Assembly (NCBI GenBank): GCA_030141605.1
Contig: JAQGDQ010000035.1
Span: forward strand, 124,001 to 188,000
Length of the DNA: 64,000 bases
Source: Tubiluchus corallicola
Lineage: Eukaryota > Priapulida > Priapulimorpha > Priapulimorphida > Tubiluchidae
Reading direction: 5' to 3'
Below are positions 1-11,120 of the stretch, piece by piece. The notes under the pieces are model-generated. The model saw only the letters and a list, made by a program, of their open reading frames with translations, was not told the origin of the DNA and made no database searches. Each line of letters begins with the position of its first letter. Position 1 is the stretch's first letter. Made by a program: the position numbers and the translations under genes.

Positions 1-102
1 TTAATGTACCGGGTAAGTTATTATTTTTTTAAATGTCTCTTTGGTATTGGAGAGAAATCGATTGTTCTGCAGCCAATCAACGTATCTGCATAAGCTCTCT
101 GC

Positions 103-500
103 ATGCCCGTCGACGTCATTGATACGTCGACAGAGGTCAACGAGATGAGTCAGCCTAAGCAAGGCGTGTCGCGTTCGACTATGAAGCGATATTCTTATCC
201 TAAACCTGCGACTTGGCCAAACCTGGAGAAGTCACTGAAACACTGGGTCCAATCTCAGAGGATGAGTGGATTGTCAGTGTCTACAAAGATGATCATGGAC
301 CAAGGGAGGAGGATTGCTAGAGAGATGGTGGAGAGCAATGAGAACGGAGAAGAGACTTGAGGAATTTAATGATTTCTATGATGAATAAAGTTATTCATTA
401 CCAAAAAACTTTTTTCCAGAATTTTCGCCTAAAAATTGAAGGGGTCTCTTATACACAAGGGTCTCTTATACATGGGAAAATACGGTATTTTGCAATGTGC
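103..500 (+). mobile_element. Remnant of a pogo/Tigger-type DNA transposon (CENP-B-like HTH fragment)
   Basis: An 85-codon open frame (103-360) contains a stretch reading WPNLEKSLKHWVQSQRM followed by a basic helix (around residues 38-75). This matches the layout of the CENP-B/Tc5-type helix-turn-helix DNA-binding domain of pogo/Tigger transposases and their domesticated relatives. No DDE catalytic domain follows and the frame stops at 360. Just downstream (about 436-490) the motif GGGTCTCTTATACAY occurs twice and leads into GGGAAAATACGGTA, which looks like the terminal region of such elements. I read it as a decayed element. A host exon carrying this domain is the alternative, but no good splice sites frame it. 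Confidence 0.55.
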
Positions 501-1923
501 ATTGAAATTTGTCTCTTCATACAAATACATAAATATTGAATACACATTCCAAAGTTATTATAGTTAAAGTTGGTAAATGCATGATACCAGGCTCCACTTT
601 TTAGGGAGACTAGTCATTTGTGATTGTAGACAGTCCGTCCATGTCACTTAATTTTATGATGTTGTTTTAATTATTGTACTTTAACTTTATAATAATTGTA
701 ACTTTCAAATATAACTATCAATACATTCCATAGCATGTGTGGCTGTTTTTCCCAGATTGTCAACATTTTTAGTATTAAAATTATAATTATAAATTTTATC
801 AGCATTTAAATGAAATGTTAAGCTTTTTAACTTAGCAGCACAAAAAGCAAGTGCATTTTCAAAAAATTCTAATAGTGAGCCATACTTTTGTGTTTCAAGA
901 CTAAAACGTTTTCATTAACATTATTATTCTATGTCTGTTAACTAATCATTATTGTCGTTCTTCTATGTCTGTTAGTTGTTAACATCATTGTTCTATGCCT
1001 GTTAGTGATACATATAATTATTTGCTTAGACAACCTCTAAACAAAAGTCAATCATTCATTTGCCTGATTGACACAATCTTCATGAATTTATCAAAGCATA
1101 CTATTATTTATTTGTTTGTACTACTTTTGTTTGTCAACTGTGCTACTGTGACATCTTACAAGACATACTGCATCTCCTGGTGTCATTATTCAGAGTGAAC
1201 ATAAAGTGTTTCCCTAATTAAGAAAATTATTTATTGTACAAACATTCATTTAGTTTCTTGCAGCTTATATCCTTATCTCTTTTTCTCCTTACTGGTGAAC
1301 TTCAATGTGTGCTCTATTATTTCCTGCAGCATCTAAGCGATACTCGATTTCATGCCGTTTCCTAGTAAAAACGTGAAAGAAGGAACACTTTAGGAACTAG
1401 TGAACAGTTAATCCTTCGTATGCTCCATAAAAAATACAGATGTGGTGATAGTGAAAGCGTGGCCATTGGTGTCCATCTCTCTTGCTGGTTTGAAAGTCTC
1501 AGTAGAATAACCTCGCTAAGCATTTGATCGCTGAATGCTGTTACTGACAATGGCAGCATTTTGACTTGGATGGTTGACTGGTTGCAGAGCCATCTGTAGG
1601 GGCAAATGTTTATACGTGTGTAAGAAAATCTATGAAATTCGTCTTCATGGTACTACATTTGTATTTAGACTGGTCTTCAAGATATGATTTTCCATAACTA
1701 GGGAAAGGCTTTGTGCTTACTCTGTATTCGTAGTGCTAAATCAATTAATACTTTGTGGAAATTAATAAATATGATGCAAAAAAATAACACAAGTATATTT
1801 TTTTCTAAATTTAATGAACTTTTTTACATTTAAGCTGACTAGCTCAAATTTCAATATCCGTTTATTGGGAAGACTAACACAGCTGTGCATATCCATCATT
1901 AAATAAACTGCTGGAAATTACTA
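500..1923. other. Gene-free AT-rich stretch
   Basis: Only short shadow frames are seen. The 65-codon minus-strand frame at 1362-1559 has no recognisable domain. No RNA gene or ordered repeat is visible. Confidence 0.5.
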
Positions 1924-2069
1924 ATGGCACATTCAGACGTACAGATTTCTCTCGCAACTTGTTGCACCCTTCTCTGAAAGCAAGTTGCCCAACCATTCAC
2001 ACGTTGCAACTTTACTCTCAGAGAGAAGCTGAGCAACAAGTTGCGAGAGAAGTACTATGAACATGCCAT
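1924..2069. mobile_element. Small MITE-like hairpin element (about 146 bp)
   Basis: The ends are inverted. TTTCTCTCGCAACTTGTTGC at 1946-1965 pairs with GCAACAAGTTGCGAGAGAAG at 2033-2052 (19 of 20). The similarity continues outward (ATGGCACATTCA at 1924 against TGAACATGCCAT at 2069), giving arms of about 40 bp. There is no coding capacity. A flanking target duplication is not clear. Confidence 0.5.
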
Positions 2070-3086
2070 GAGACTGATAGAACTTTATTGTTGTTAAACT
2101 TTGCTCTTTGTTTGTACACATTCTTTTACGCTGATTTCTTTACATAACATAACTTAACATAACGTAGAAGGTTTTAATAACTACAGCCTTGCCATCGGAT
2201 ACTATTTTACACTGACAAATAGTTAGATGAATTTGTAAAAGCATGTTTAAAAATCAGAACTTGGGTAAACAAAATCAACAACTTAACAAAATCAAGTGAA
2301 TTTCTAATGTCGCCGGTAAATTAATTAATTGGCTTTTGTTGGTTTGGGCCCTGTCTATAATAGTACCTAGCAAAATTTATCGTACATAAACAATAAGGTA
2401 ACAATCAAATTCTTACATTGTAATACGAATAATAAGCAGTAAGATGCACGAATCCTGTACAAAAACTGTATGATGTGTAATACAATAAATAACAACAGTA
2501 ATAGAAATATGTACAGTACATATACATAATTTAAGATGAAACACAGACTTTTATATGACTGAGTCTTTATGTAAACAGAGACCCTCAAAATTAAAATGTG
2601 TACATGGATAAATATATTACCATTGATTAGCTTTAATATAAATTTTCAAATAACTATTCTCCGTGTAATTCCTGCCATAAAGAGGTTTTTAATATTGTGC
2701 ATATTTTAAAACAGCAACTCATTAAAAAACAATATTGTTACAGTATATTTAATTTTTAGCATAAACTAAGGAAGAATGGAACATATCATCACACAGTTTT
2801 ACTCATTTATTAAAAATTTGATAATATAGGTAGTCTGGTCAAAAAGGGAATTAGTTACCTGGCATAAACATGTGCAGAAATGAATGCTGATTAAAAATTG
2901 CAAACACGCAGAGTTGCAGCTTCGGGTTCAAATCCTGCAATTGCAACTGCCTACACGTCAAACTCTTCTTATATGAGATTATACTTTTACAGAACTCTCA
3001 TCAACATTCAGAACAATTCATCCTACTACAGAAGTGGCTACTCGACACATTTAGTGAAAAAAAGACAGTCTGGCACCAACATGATA
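2070..3086. other. Gene-free stretch containing the 3' flank of the ADCK2-like gene
   Basis: AT-rich sequence with no supported gene. A reverse-strand AATAAA near 2800-2806 could be the polyadenylation signal of the minus-strand kinase gene ending at 3087. The patch at 2920-2940 (GGTTCAAATCC) resembles a tRNA-type B box, perhaps a SINE scrap. Confidence 0.4.
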
Positions 3087-5042
3087 TCAGGTGTTATTTA
3101 TAAGAAATGGTTTGGCAGCTTCCAAAATATCCAAATCAGGATTGAGAGATCGACCTAAACCCTCTAAAACCATTATAGCTAAAATAACTGAAGCAAAATT
3201 GCTCTCAAGTTTAACTTTATGAACCACTAAACAGTTTAAAACATTGCTGAGTAAGTCAGATACACGCATTTTACCTAACTGGATTGTTTGATCACGAGCT
3301 TGAGTGACTATAGCAGCCATCTCTTTGACATAACTTGCTTCATCAGTGCAACAGTGGGAGCGAGATTTGTCTAACAATAATTTCGCTACAGTTTCTCCAT
3401 CGCCATCAGCGACAGCTGCAAACACAGATTTCAGATTAGCAAGATCATTTTCAGATAAAGATGCAGTTATGCCACAATCAAACAACACCAACCGAACTGG
3501 ACTATCTACATGCTTTACATTCACAAGTACCGTGTCGCACATATCTACAAGCATCAACTTCTGTTCTTGAGTAGAGGAATATAGTTCTGAGTTCTGTACA
3601 ATTATGTTACCTGGATGAAGATCACCGTGCACAAAATTGTCGACAAAAACCATTTGCATTAATGCATTTACTCCATATTCTGCAAGTTTTTCTTTTAGAC
3701 CTGCATATTCTGATTTCACATCATCGTCAACACTAAGGAAATTATTTATTGGCTTACCTTCTTCAAACTGTTCGACTAGTACATGACTTTTTACATAAGG
3801 TCGTATTGGTCGTGGGACCCTTACGTTAGGATTCTGCTCAAATATAGCCCAAAACTTTTCAAGGTTATCTGCCTCAATCCTCAGGTCAATTTGATTCAGC
3901 ATCAATTGGGAAAATTCCTCCACACACTCAGATAAGCTGACCCAGCGTAAGCTAGGAAGCAGAAATTCGGCAACTTTAGTCACACATCTTAATAAAGTTA
4001 GATCTGTGCAGATAGTAGAATAAATACCAGGATGTAATACCTTAACAGCTACAGGGACAAGACCTGCCAGATCTTCGGCACTATCTTTGTTAACAGATAC
4101 TCTATCGGCTTCAGCTGCTGTACCATGTTCAGCAGTGTCCTTGTTTTTTGAACTTTCTACACTATCTTCTAGTTCTGTCTCATCTGCACTAAGCATAGCA
4201 CCTAAACCTAGAATTTCTGCACCTTCACTAAAATCTATTTCAAATGGCTCTGGCTCAAAACTTTCTTCAATGTCAGCCAGTATGGAATCGTCTAAAACCA
4301 AATCAGAAGGTATGTATGCTTTGTAGATTTGAGCAATACAGCCAGAACCGACAGGTTGTCTGTGATTATCAAATTTCACGAAAATCTTTTTCCAGTTGGG
4401 TCCAAATGCCCTTTCAAGCCGCTGCTTCGTAAAATACCATGAATGTGGTTCAACCTTTCTTTGTAAACGTGAAAAAGTTTCACAAAATTCAACAGAAAAT
4501 AGATCTCTTCGAGTACTAGCCCACTGTCCAAGCTTTAACATGGTTGGACCAGAATACTCGACTGCAATAATCAGAAGGTTTAGGTAAAACTGTTTACTGC
4601 TTGCTCCACAATATATTAGCGGATACAAAATCACCAGTGGAGTAAATGTTACTATAAATCGTAGGGCACGCATACTTATTCTCACTAGCATCCACAGATT
4701 GGCTAGTAATCGCAATAATATATTTTGCTTCCTTGGTTTCTTTGAAACAGTCAGTGTATTTACAGAAGAAAGAAACTTGCTATTGGTTGCACTGATTAGC
4801 GTGCCAGCAGATGGCGTAACAATGGCCGCTGTCATTATTGCAGTGAATTTAATCTTACGACTAGACTTGCCATGCGTCTTACGTGCCACACGACACACCT
4901 TGCGCGTTGTCCGATGGAAAGAGCAAATTTGTACGTTTAATTTTGAACCCATTTTTATAAACGGCAAACAGTGACTGTCTATAATCGACATAAGGAAAGT
5001 CCGCGGATATGAAAATTTGTTAAAAAATAATTTGGCCATCAT
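3087..5042 (-). CDS. ADCK2: ADCK2-like aarF-domain (UbiB/ABC1 family) atypical kinase, mitochondrial
   Basis: Single uninterrupted frame of 651 residues. The family motifs appear in order. The KxGQ motif KLGQ at 170-173 is followed by WASTRRDLF. The nucleotide-binding loop reads GSGCIAQIY at 232-240. The VAVKV lysine is K334. An ExD motif (EAD) lies at 390-392, the catalytic loop HGDLHPGN at 472-479, and the metal-binding DFG-like triplet is DCG at 522-524. An acidic, low-conservation insert (about 246-326) separates the loop from the lysine, as in ADCK2 proteins. The N-terminus is basic and poor in acidic residues, fitting a mitochondrial presequence, and hydrophobic segments lie at about 126-162. 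Family members act in coenzyme Q and lipid homeostasis at the inner mitochondrial membrane; the exact substrate is unknown. The start is the first of two adjacent ATGs (5042). The lack of introns is odd for an otherwise intron-rich region. ADCK2 is a better match than ADCK1/5 because of the insert and the GSGCIAQ loop. Confidence 0.93.
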   Translation of the reverse strand: MMAKLFFNKFSYPRTFLMSIIDSHCLPFIKMGSKLNVQICSFHRTTRKVCRVARKTHGKSSRKIKFTAIMTAAIVTPSAGTLISATNSKFLSSVNTLTVSKKPRKQNILLRLLANLWMLVRISMRALRFIVTFTPLVILYPLIYCGASSKQFYLNLLIIAVEYSGPTMLKLGQWASTRRDLFSVEFCETFSRLQRKVEPHSWYFTKQRLERAFGPNWKKIFVKFDNHRQPVGSGCIAQIYKAYIPSDLVLDDSILADIEESFEPEPFEIDFSEGAEILGLGAMLSADETELEDSVESSKNKDTAEHGTAAEADRVSVNKDSAEDLAGLVPVAVKVLHPGIYSTICTDLTLLRCVTKVAEFLLPSLRWVSLSECVEEFSQLMLNQIDLRIEADNLEKFWAIFEQNPNVRVPRPIRPYVKSHVLVEQFEEGKPINNFLSVDDDVKSEYAGLKEKLAEYGVNALMQMVFVDNFVHGDLHPGNIIVQNSELYSSTQEQKLMLVDMCDTVLVNVKHVDSPVRLVLFDCGITASLSENDLANLKSVFAAVADGDGETVAKLLLDKSRSHCCTDEASYVKEMAAIVTQARDQTIQLGKMRVSDLLSNVLNCLVVHKVKLESNFASVILAIMVLEGLGRSLNPDLDILEAAKPFLINNT

Positions 5043-6394
5043 ATAAAGAAAGCACTAAACAAATAGCTGTCAGAAATGTTGAACACATAGTAAATGCCAG
5101 CCTACCAGGCTCCCCGATCAAATATATTGTTAGTGCACTGCCGTCACTATCCTAAATCAGAAAAATATTGCGTATAGTCATTTATAGGACGAATACACGT
5201 ATAATAAATACTGTGGCAAAATAGCAAAATTTCACAACAGACTATTATGATGATGGTAGAAACGTCTTGACTTTCAATATGTGCAAAAATTATGATGTTT
5301 AATCAAATAAACACATGAAAGTAATACCAAATCAGGAAGTCTGCCAATTTGTTTGCACCTCTTCAATGGGACTCAAACTGAAGACATTTTGCCTCTGAAA
5401 GAAAATATAATGCAGTTTACTATATTTTTCCTATGTACACAACAAAGTGAAGTTATGTGATAGCAGATACATACATGAAAAATCTAGTCATTTTTCACTT
5501 GTCAATTCCAATCCCATTATCCTAGTCTGGGCTGCAAGGCACTGAAAAAAGAGGAAAATACAGAACATATATTTATTGCAATAACATATATTTTTGTAAG
5601 AAGTGTAAGTGCAGAATATTTGCAAAAAAATTCAAAGAATTCACAGCGCAGTTGCTGCACCCCTTATAAGACAACTCAGTTTCAAATCTTCAGCATTACG
5701 TGACAATGGACAATCTGCAATTTCCATCTTCAAAATCAAATACAATTTGGTACATTTACACATACCCCCTCTTTGTTCCAATACTACCCAATCCAAAATT
5801 GATGATTTGAGCCTCACCGTATCCCCTCGCTGTGCACAGCCTCGCCACATTCTCTAGGGCCCGTGGAGCACCTTGCCACTCTTGTACCACGAACAAGACT
5901 ACATCGCAAGGCGGTACACAGTGAGGTGAGCACATGTAAAATGGGACACAACGGGGCGTAACGCGCTACCGAGTATATGTCAAGACGGTACGAGGCGCCG
6001 CGGTACATAGCGAGACACGTAAAACATCCCTAGAAATCTCAGTGCCGAACTAATTAAATTAGTTTTTATTGCACAATTAAATGTCTAATTAACATCACAA
6101 AAGCCCGTGAGTAAACTCCACATTTCTAACATTATTAAGAAAACAAGTCAGCAAATGACAGGACTTACGCAAATCTGCAGTTCGTACATTTCAACATTTG
6201 CCTAAAAATTTTTGGTCAAAACCATCAAACAAAGCCAACAATGCGTTAAAATCTTTGCTCTGCAATATGGGACATCTGCGCCGTATTGGTTTTTTTAAAT
6301 TCAGTAATACGCAGCTCCTTGAACTCTGTGGCTCATTATTAACAATGTCAGTTTAGGGAACTACAGCTCTCACTAAGGACAAAGTTATATCATT
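5043..6394. other. 5' flank of the ADCK2-like gene; gene-free
   Basis: No supported gene. A locally GC- and CpG-richer patch at about 5820-6010 stands out from the AT-rich surroundings, but it lies 800-1000 bp upstream of the ATG, so promoter function is speculative. The short frames in it show no domain. Confidence 0.4.
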
Positions 6395-7351
6395 GAGTAA
6401 GTAAGTATCTTTATTTATCACCTTTTTTACAAGAAAAACACAGAGCATGAAATGATAATATGATACAAAGTGACAAGATTATTAAATGAGTAAATTATCT
6501 GAGTTAATGATGTTCAAGTGATTGGTGAAAGGGTGGCGAAAAACTAAAAGTTACCAAATCAACCACCCTGTAAGTAATGTTGCTATTAGTAATATGCGCA
6601 AGTATCTTGACGAAGATTTCAGAATAAGGTGTGTAAAACTATTGAGATTAAGTTTAAATTTGAACATAAATATCAAGGACATTAAGGCATAATAAATACA
6701 TATAATGTTGATATTCTAAGCAATGTGTAAATTTATGCAGATAGAATTGCCTTACCTCTTAACTTTCATTTACATGTTAGTACTGAATATGGCACATTTA
6801 CAATAAGGCATCTAGATAGTTATGAGGCTTCTATCTGCTGTAAAATTACATTATAATGATTAGTACTAATGGCTGCATATATTATATATATACATGTACA
6901 TATACATACATATGCATATATTATATACCTAATTGGATACATGCGCTTACTTATGCGCATATGCATAGACACGTATATATGCACATATATACACATACAT
7001 ATACATATATGCACATGTACATATAGACATACACATAAATATGCATACCTAGCAGAAAAAACAAAAAAAACCAAAGTTGTTAAGACTGACAAGCAATTGG
7101 GGTATAGACATAACATAAAGTACAATTTCACAAGTAGCAGTGCAATAATATATATAAAGATGGCGTTGTTACTATTTCTATTTTTACTATCTCTATGGCA
7201 AAATTAATGGTTAGTATCACTGTAAGTTAGGGTTAAGATCTTCAGCACACATAATAAGTGAGTTTTTACCATTCATATGTATATACGGGTTGGCGAGTTC
7301 AAATTGAGTGTAATATTAGTTTAAGTTTTAGTTGTGTAAACAGTTCCAAGA

Positions 7352-7972
7352 CTAGGTATAAAAAGAAATAAGCATGTTTTTGTAGTTTGACACAAGGTAA
7401 TTAAGAGATTTGTTTTTGAACTTCTGAGGAACAGAGTTCCAAATTCGTGGGCCTTGATACTTGAGTGAACATTGAGCTTTGGTTGTATTGCATCTTTTGA
7501 CACTGTAGGTATTACTTGATGCAAACCACGTTTGGTAGTTATGCAAAGCTGAAGGTTCACTCAAGTATCCATTAAATAGTTTAGGTAGCTTATGATTCTT
7601 GAATTTGAAAACAAATTTAGCCATTTCTAGGTTATAGATATCAGTTATTTTTAAAATTCTTAGTTGATTATAGTAAGGTGTTGCATGGTCCCTGTAACCA
7701 GCAAAGCAGACAGCTTTTACAATTTTATTTTGAGGTACAGCAACATTGTGTATTATAGTTTTGTTGGCTGATCCCCATGTAAGTATTCCGTATTGTAAGT
7801 AGGGAAAAACTAGTCCGTAATATATTAATTTCAAAGTTTGCGTATCTAGGTAGCACCAAAGTTTAAAAAATAATCCCGTTATTTTACTAATTTTATACGT
7901 TATATGTTTTATATGTGTACTCCAGTTAAGCTTGCTATCGATAAAAACACCCAGATATTTTATATCATTCAA
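7352..7972 (-). pseudogene. LINE ORF2 C-terminal domain
   Basis: The 206-codon frame continues the RT thumb and C-terminal region: KYLGVFIDSKLNWSTHI, then an LIYYGLVFPYLQYGILTWG block typical of CR1/L2 elements, ending in a GPRIWNSVPQKFK block near the C-terminus. It joins the frame at 8096-9040 across a stop codon and a short out-of-frame link. Confidence 0.85.
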
Positions 7973-8095
7973 CCGACTAATATTTATATTATTAATATTA
8001 ACTTGGAAGTTGTCTACATCTGGATTAGGTTTTTGATTTGAAAAGAGAATAAACTTAGTTCTTTGATAGTTTAATGTTAGTTTATTTGCTTTTAA

Positions 8096-9040
8096 TCAGG
8101 TATCAATTTTATTTAATTGTAGGTTGATAGTATTTTGTAGATTATGGATATCAGGTCCAGCCATAAATAGGTTAGTATCATCCGCAAACATTCGTGTATC
8201 AAGGTTAGTACAATCAGGGAGGTCATTAATATACAATAAAAATAGTAATGGTCCTAAGGTAGAGCCCTGAGGAATCCCACATGTGACCTGAGCTAATTTA
8301 GATTTTGTATCCCCAATGGCAGTAAACTGCTTGCGATTCGTAAGATACGAAACAAAGAATTCAAGTGCATGGCCTTTTATACCATAGTGGTTAAATTTAT
8401 CGATTAGTATATTGTGTCGGACAGTATCAAATGCTTTTTGTAGATCCAGAAAAATTCCACACGTGTACAATTTATTATCAACATTTTCTAGTATTCTATC
8501 AATTAATTCAGATGTAGCAAGAGCAGTAGAGTATGTTTTGCGAAAACCAAACTGAAAATCTGTTGGTATGTTAAATTTTGTTAAGAAAAGGTCAAAACGA
8601 TTATACACTAATTTTTCAAACATTTTTGATATTGGGGAATGTAATGAAATAGGTCTATAGTTATTTAATTCATTTGGTGATTCAGCTTTGTATATTGGAA
8701 CAATTTTAGCAATTTTTAGCTTATCATGTAATACAGCTTCTGCAACTGATTTATTAAATAGATCAGTTAGCAGAGGAGAAAGTACATGACTAATTATTTT
8801 GTAATACTGGATGGGTATCTCATCTGGTCCTGAAGATTTATTACTATTAAGGTTATTTATCTCATTAAGAATTTCCTGTTCATGAATTGGGGCAATGAAA
8901 AACATTTTTTGTACAGGGTTTTTAAGAAAGTCATTATGACTAGTGTTAGTTTTTTGGATTTTGGTAGCTAGCTTATTACCTACTGAGGTAAAGTGTTCAT
9001 TGAAAGCATCACATATAATTGCCTGGTTACTTGTTTTCAT
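8096..9040 (-). pseudogene. LINE reverse-transcriptase domain (longest intact piece)
   Basis: A 314-codon frame covers the RT fingers and palm: SSGPDEIP, NYRPISLHSPISKMFEKL, QFGFRK, FLDLQKAFDTV, GIPQGSTLGP and the catalytic FADD box. It is cut at its C-terminal end by a stop codon where relatives have TW, and it lacks the endonuclease at its N-terminus. It is part of the element spanning 6395-9795. Confidence 0.9.
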
Positions 9041-9796
9041 TCCATTGACTTCATTTTTATTAGGTAAGATGGCATCTTTGTTTTTACGGTTAGCTAAGTC
9101 ATCTATGGTGGTCTATATTTTTCTAGTATTGTTTTTATTGGTTTCCAATAGGTTCTTATAATATTGTTTTTTAGTATTTTCTTTAGTATGATCTAACGTA
9201 TTAGAGTAAGTTTTATAGTAATTTTGTTTATACAGGTTGTTAGAAAATTTATGTGTTTTATATAATTTACTTTTAGTCTTCATTGATTTTAAAAGTCCGG
9301 CCGTTATCCATGGTTTTTTGTATGTTTTGGTTTGTCGCTTAGAAAGAGTCTTATAAGGCAAGTGCTTATTAACTAGATTACTAAGGGTGTCAAAAAAACA
9401 TTAAAGGCTTCATTAGTGTGTAGAGTAGAATAGTCGATAGCATTAAAAACTTCGTTTAATTCACAAATAAAATTTTCTTTTACAAAATTAGTTTTATCCC
9501 TTATTACTACTTTGTGATTTTTTCGTTTAGATAAAGACTTGTTAATAATTGCAAAAACAGGTAAATGATCTGCTACTTCATAAAGTATGATACCAGGAGT
9601 TATAGGGTTTACTAAATCATTAGTATATATGTGATCGATCAAAGTTTGGGATCTATTGGTGATTCTAGCTGATTTGGTGATTAAAGGGAAAAAGCAGTTG
9701 GCAGATCATTGCAAGATAATTAGATACAAAAGTTTTGCTTTCATGGTGTAGCAGATTTATGTTAAAGTCCCCACAGATGTACGCAAGTTTACCTAT

Positions 9797-10400
9797 GCAC
9801 TATGCTGATGATGTGGCACGGATTACAAGAAACAAAGAAGAATTAGATGAAATAAAAAACTCAGTAGAAGAATTAGGATGGATCTTGTGGTAAACAAAGA
9901 TAAAACTGAAGAGTTTCACATAATACGCCATGGTGATTCATGGAAAAAATGCAAGTATCTCGGTAGTTTGCTAGAAACAGAAAACAACATAATCAAGACG
10001 GAAGATAATGGCAATATCAGCATATTTCAAAACTCACTAAAGTTTATAAGAATAGGAAGATTTCTTTGGTAACAAAAATTATTAGAATATTCTTAGCCTT
10101 AGTTGAAACTGTATTTGTGTACAACTCTGGACTCCGGACATTAAAAGCAAATCATAAAGCTGAAAATGACGCGTTTCAAAGGCGAAATTACAGAAACACT
10201 TTTGATATCAGATAATCAAAGAAAATCTCAAATAAAGATCTATATGAAAAAATAAAAGAAGAAAAATAAAATGCGTCATTTAAAATGGATTATCTGATGA
10301 TAATCCAATGAAGAGACTCTTCAACAAGCCATAGAACCAACCAAGAAACCTGCAGGAGGACGAATGTTAATACATCTACGTTCAAAGGAGGGCAAACTTG
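9797..10400 (+). mobile_element. Decayed fragment of a second LINE family (RT palm to C-terminus)
   Basis: Starting right at the end of the minus-strand LINE, the plus strand reads YADDVARITRNKEELDEIK (catalytic YADD box). After a frameshift it reads NKDKTEEFHI and WKKCKYLGSLLETE. A DAFQRR-like block follows near 10165. The order matches the RT C-terminal half of non-LTR elements with a KCKYLGSLL motif. Multiple stops and frameshifts make it a dead fragment. Its abrupt start suggests the two LINE fragments were joined by rearrangement or nested insertion. Confidence 0.65.
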
Positions 10401-10960
10401 AAAAAAAAGAGTAAACAAAAAACATAAAAATAGTAAGAAGGTGATCAACACTGTAAAAATGCAAGTGTTGCAATTAAGAGAAAAAGTAGCAACATAGTTT
10501 ATGCCATAAAATAATTGTAGTCAAACAAGGTAAAGAATGACAAGAAATCAGTGAAATGCGAAAACATGTAGGAAATGGAAAATCAAATCATTATAATTAT
10601 AAAAAAGCAAAATTAACGCTATAGGACCAAAGGTTGCGACAAAGTGGTTCAAATTCGAACAGGAAATACTATTCCACGAGGATTAAATGCTTGAAACAAA
10701 AATTCAATAATGAAAGTAATCCATAATTTAAAATTGTGGCGTTGCAGGCATCTGAATATCTCTAAGACAACCAAATAAAGGAACGAGTGAGAAAAAGTAA
10801 ATAGACAGAAGCCGGTTTACAATTGTGAATATCAAGGTGACTATCAATATTCAAACAATTCACACATAAAAGGAACAACATAAAGCTTAAATACATGTAC
10901 ACGACGATGCAGCAGCAATGACTAGTTTAAATTTCATTAAACAGCATCTATTAATTCTTT
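10400..10960. other. Gene-free stretch between LINE fragments
   Basis: A-rich sequence without open frames of note. It may be unrecognisable continuation of the preceding LINE fragment. Confidence 0.35.
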
Positions 10961-10964
10961 ATTT

Positions 10965-11120
10965 TAATTAATTTAGAGCCTGAAATTTTCGTGGGCAATT
11001 AATTCAGGATCTAAATTAATCAAAATAAAAAATTGTTAGAATAATTGGAAATGCTAAACTTTAATAAGTGGTTAGCCAGCTGTATGTCTTGCTCTATGTA
11101 TATGGGGTTGATCAAGGCTT
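10965..11120 (+). repeat. Partial copy of the window's SINE-like repeat family (5' part)
   Basis: The segment carries TTTAGAGCCTGAAATTT and then GGAAATGCTAAAC...GTTAGCCAGCT. This order recurs at 12235-12350 and, on the opposite strand, at 16480-16580 and 17590-17660. The tRNA-like B-box region is absent here; a LINE fragment begins soon after. Confidence 0.45.

Larger units (their letters stand above)
6395..9795 (-). mobile_element. 5'-truncated, frameshifted non-LTR retrotransposon (CR1/L2-like LINE)
   Basis: Read on the minus strand, the remains of ORF2 run from about 9793 down to 7352. The C-terminal half of an AP endonuclease (CGDFNINLL near 9770, then IDHIYTN and a DHLP motif at 9642-9550) is followed by a linker (9361-9113). 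The reverse transcriptase spans 9040-8096 with NYRPISL, GIPQGSTLGPLLF and FADDTN. The C-terminal domain (7972-7352) has KYLGVFIDSKLNW and GPRIWNSVP. The frame is broken near 9660, between 9373 and 9361, near 9100, and by a Trp-to-stop change near 8097. The presumed 3' UTR runs to about 6395, where a short CTTA-type tail (minus strand) is seen. The internal part at 6870-7050 is TA/CA-rich. The EN, RT and C-terminal motifs fit the Jockey-superfamily CR1/L2 group; the precise clade is uncertain. Inactive copy. Confidence 0.85.

Noticed and set aside
2911-2945. Possible tRNA gene from a GGTTCAAATCC block
   Set aside because: No A box, anticodon arm or acceptor stem pairs with it at the right distance; at most a SINE scrap.
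4699-4974. Plus-strand frames inside the ADCK2-like gene (also 3346, 4087, 4244, 4396)
   Set aside because: Shadows of the clearly conserved minus-strand coding frame.
6820-7207. Two opposing frames of about 100 codons rich in Tyr, Ile, His and Cys
   Set aside because: They come from a TA/CA-rich simple sequence in the LINE 3' region; no domain and both strands open at once.
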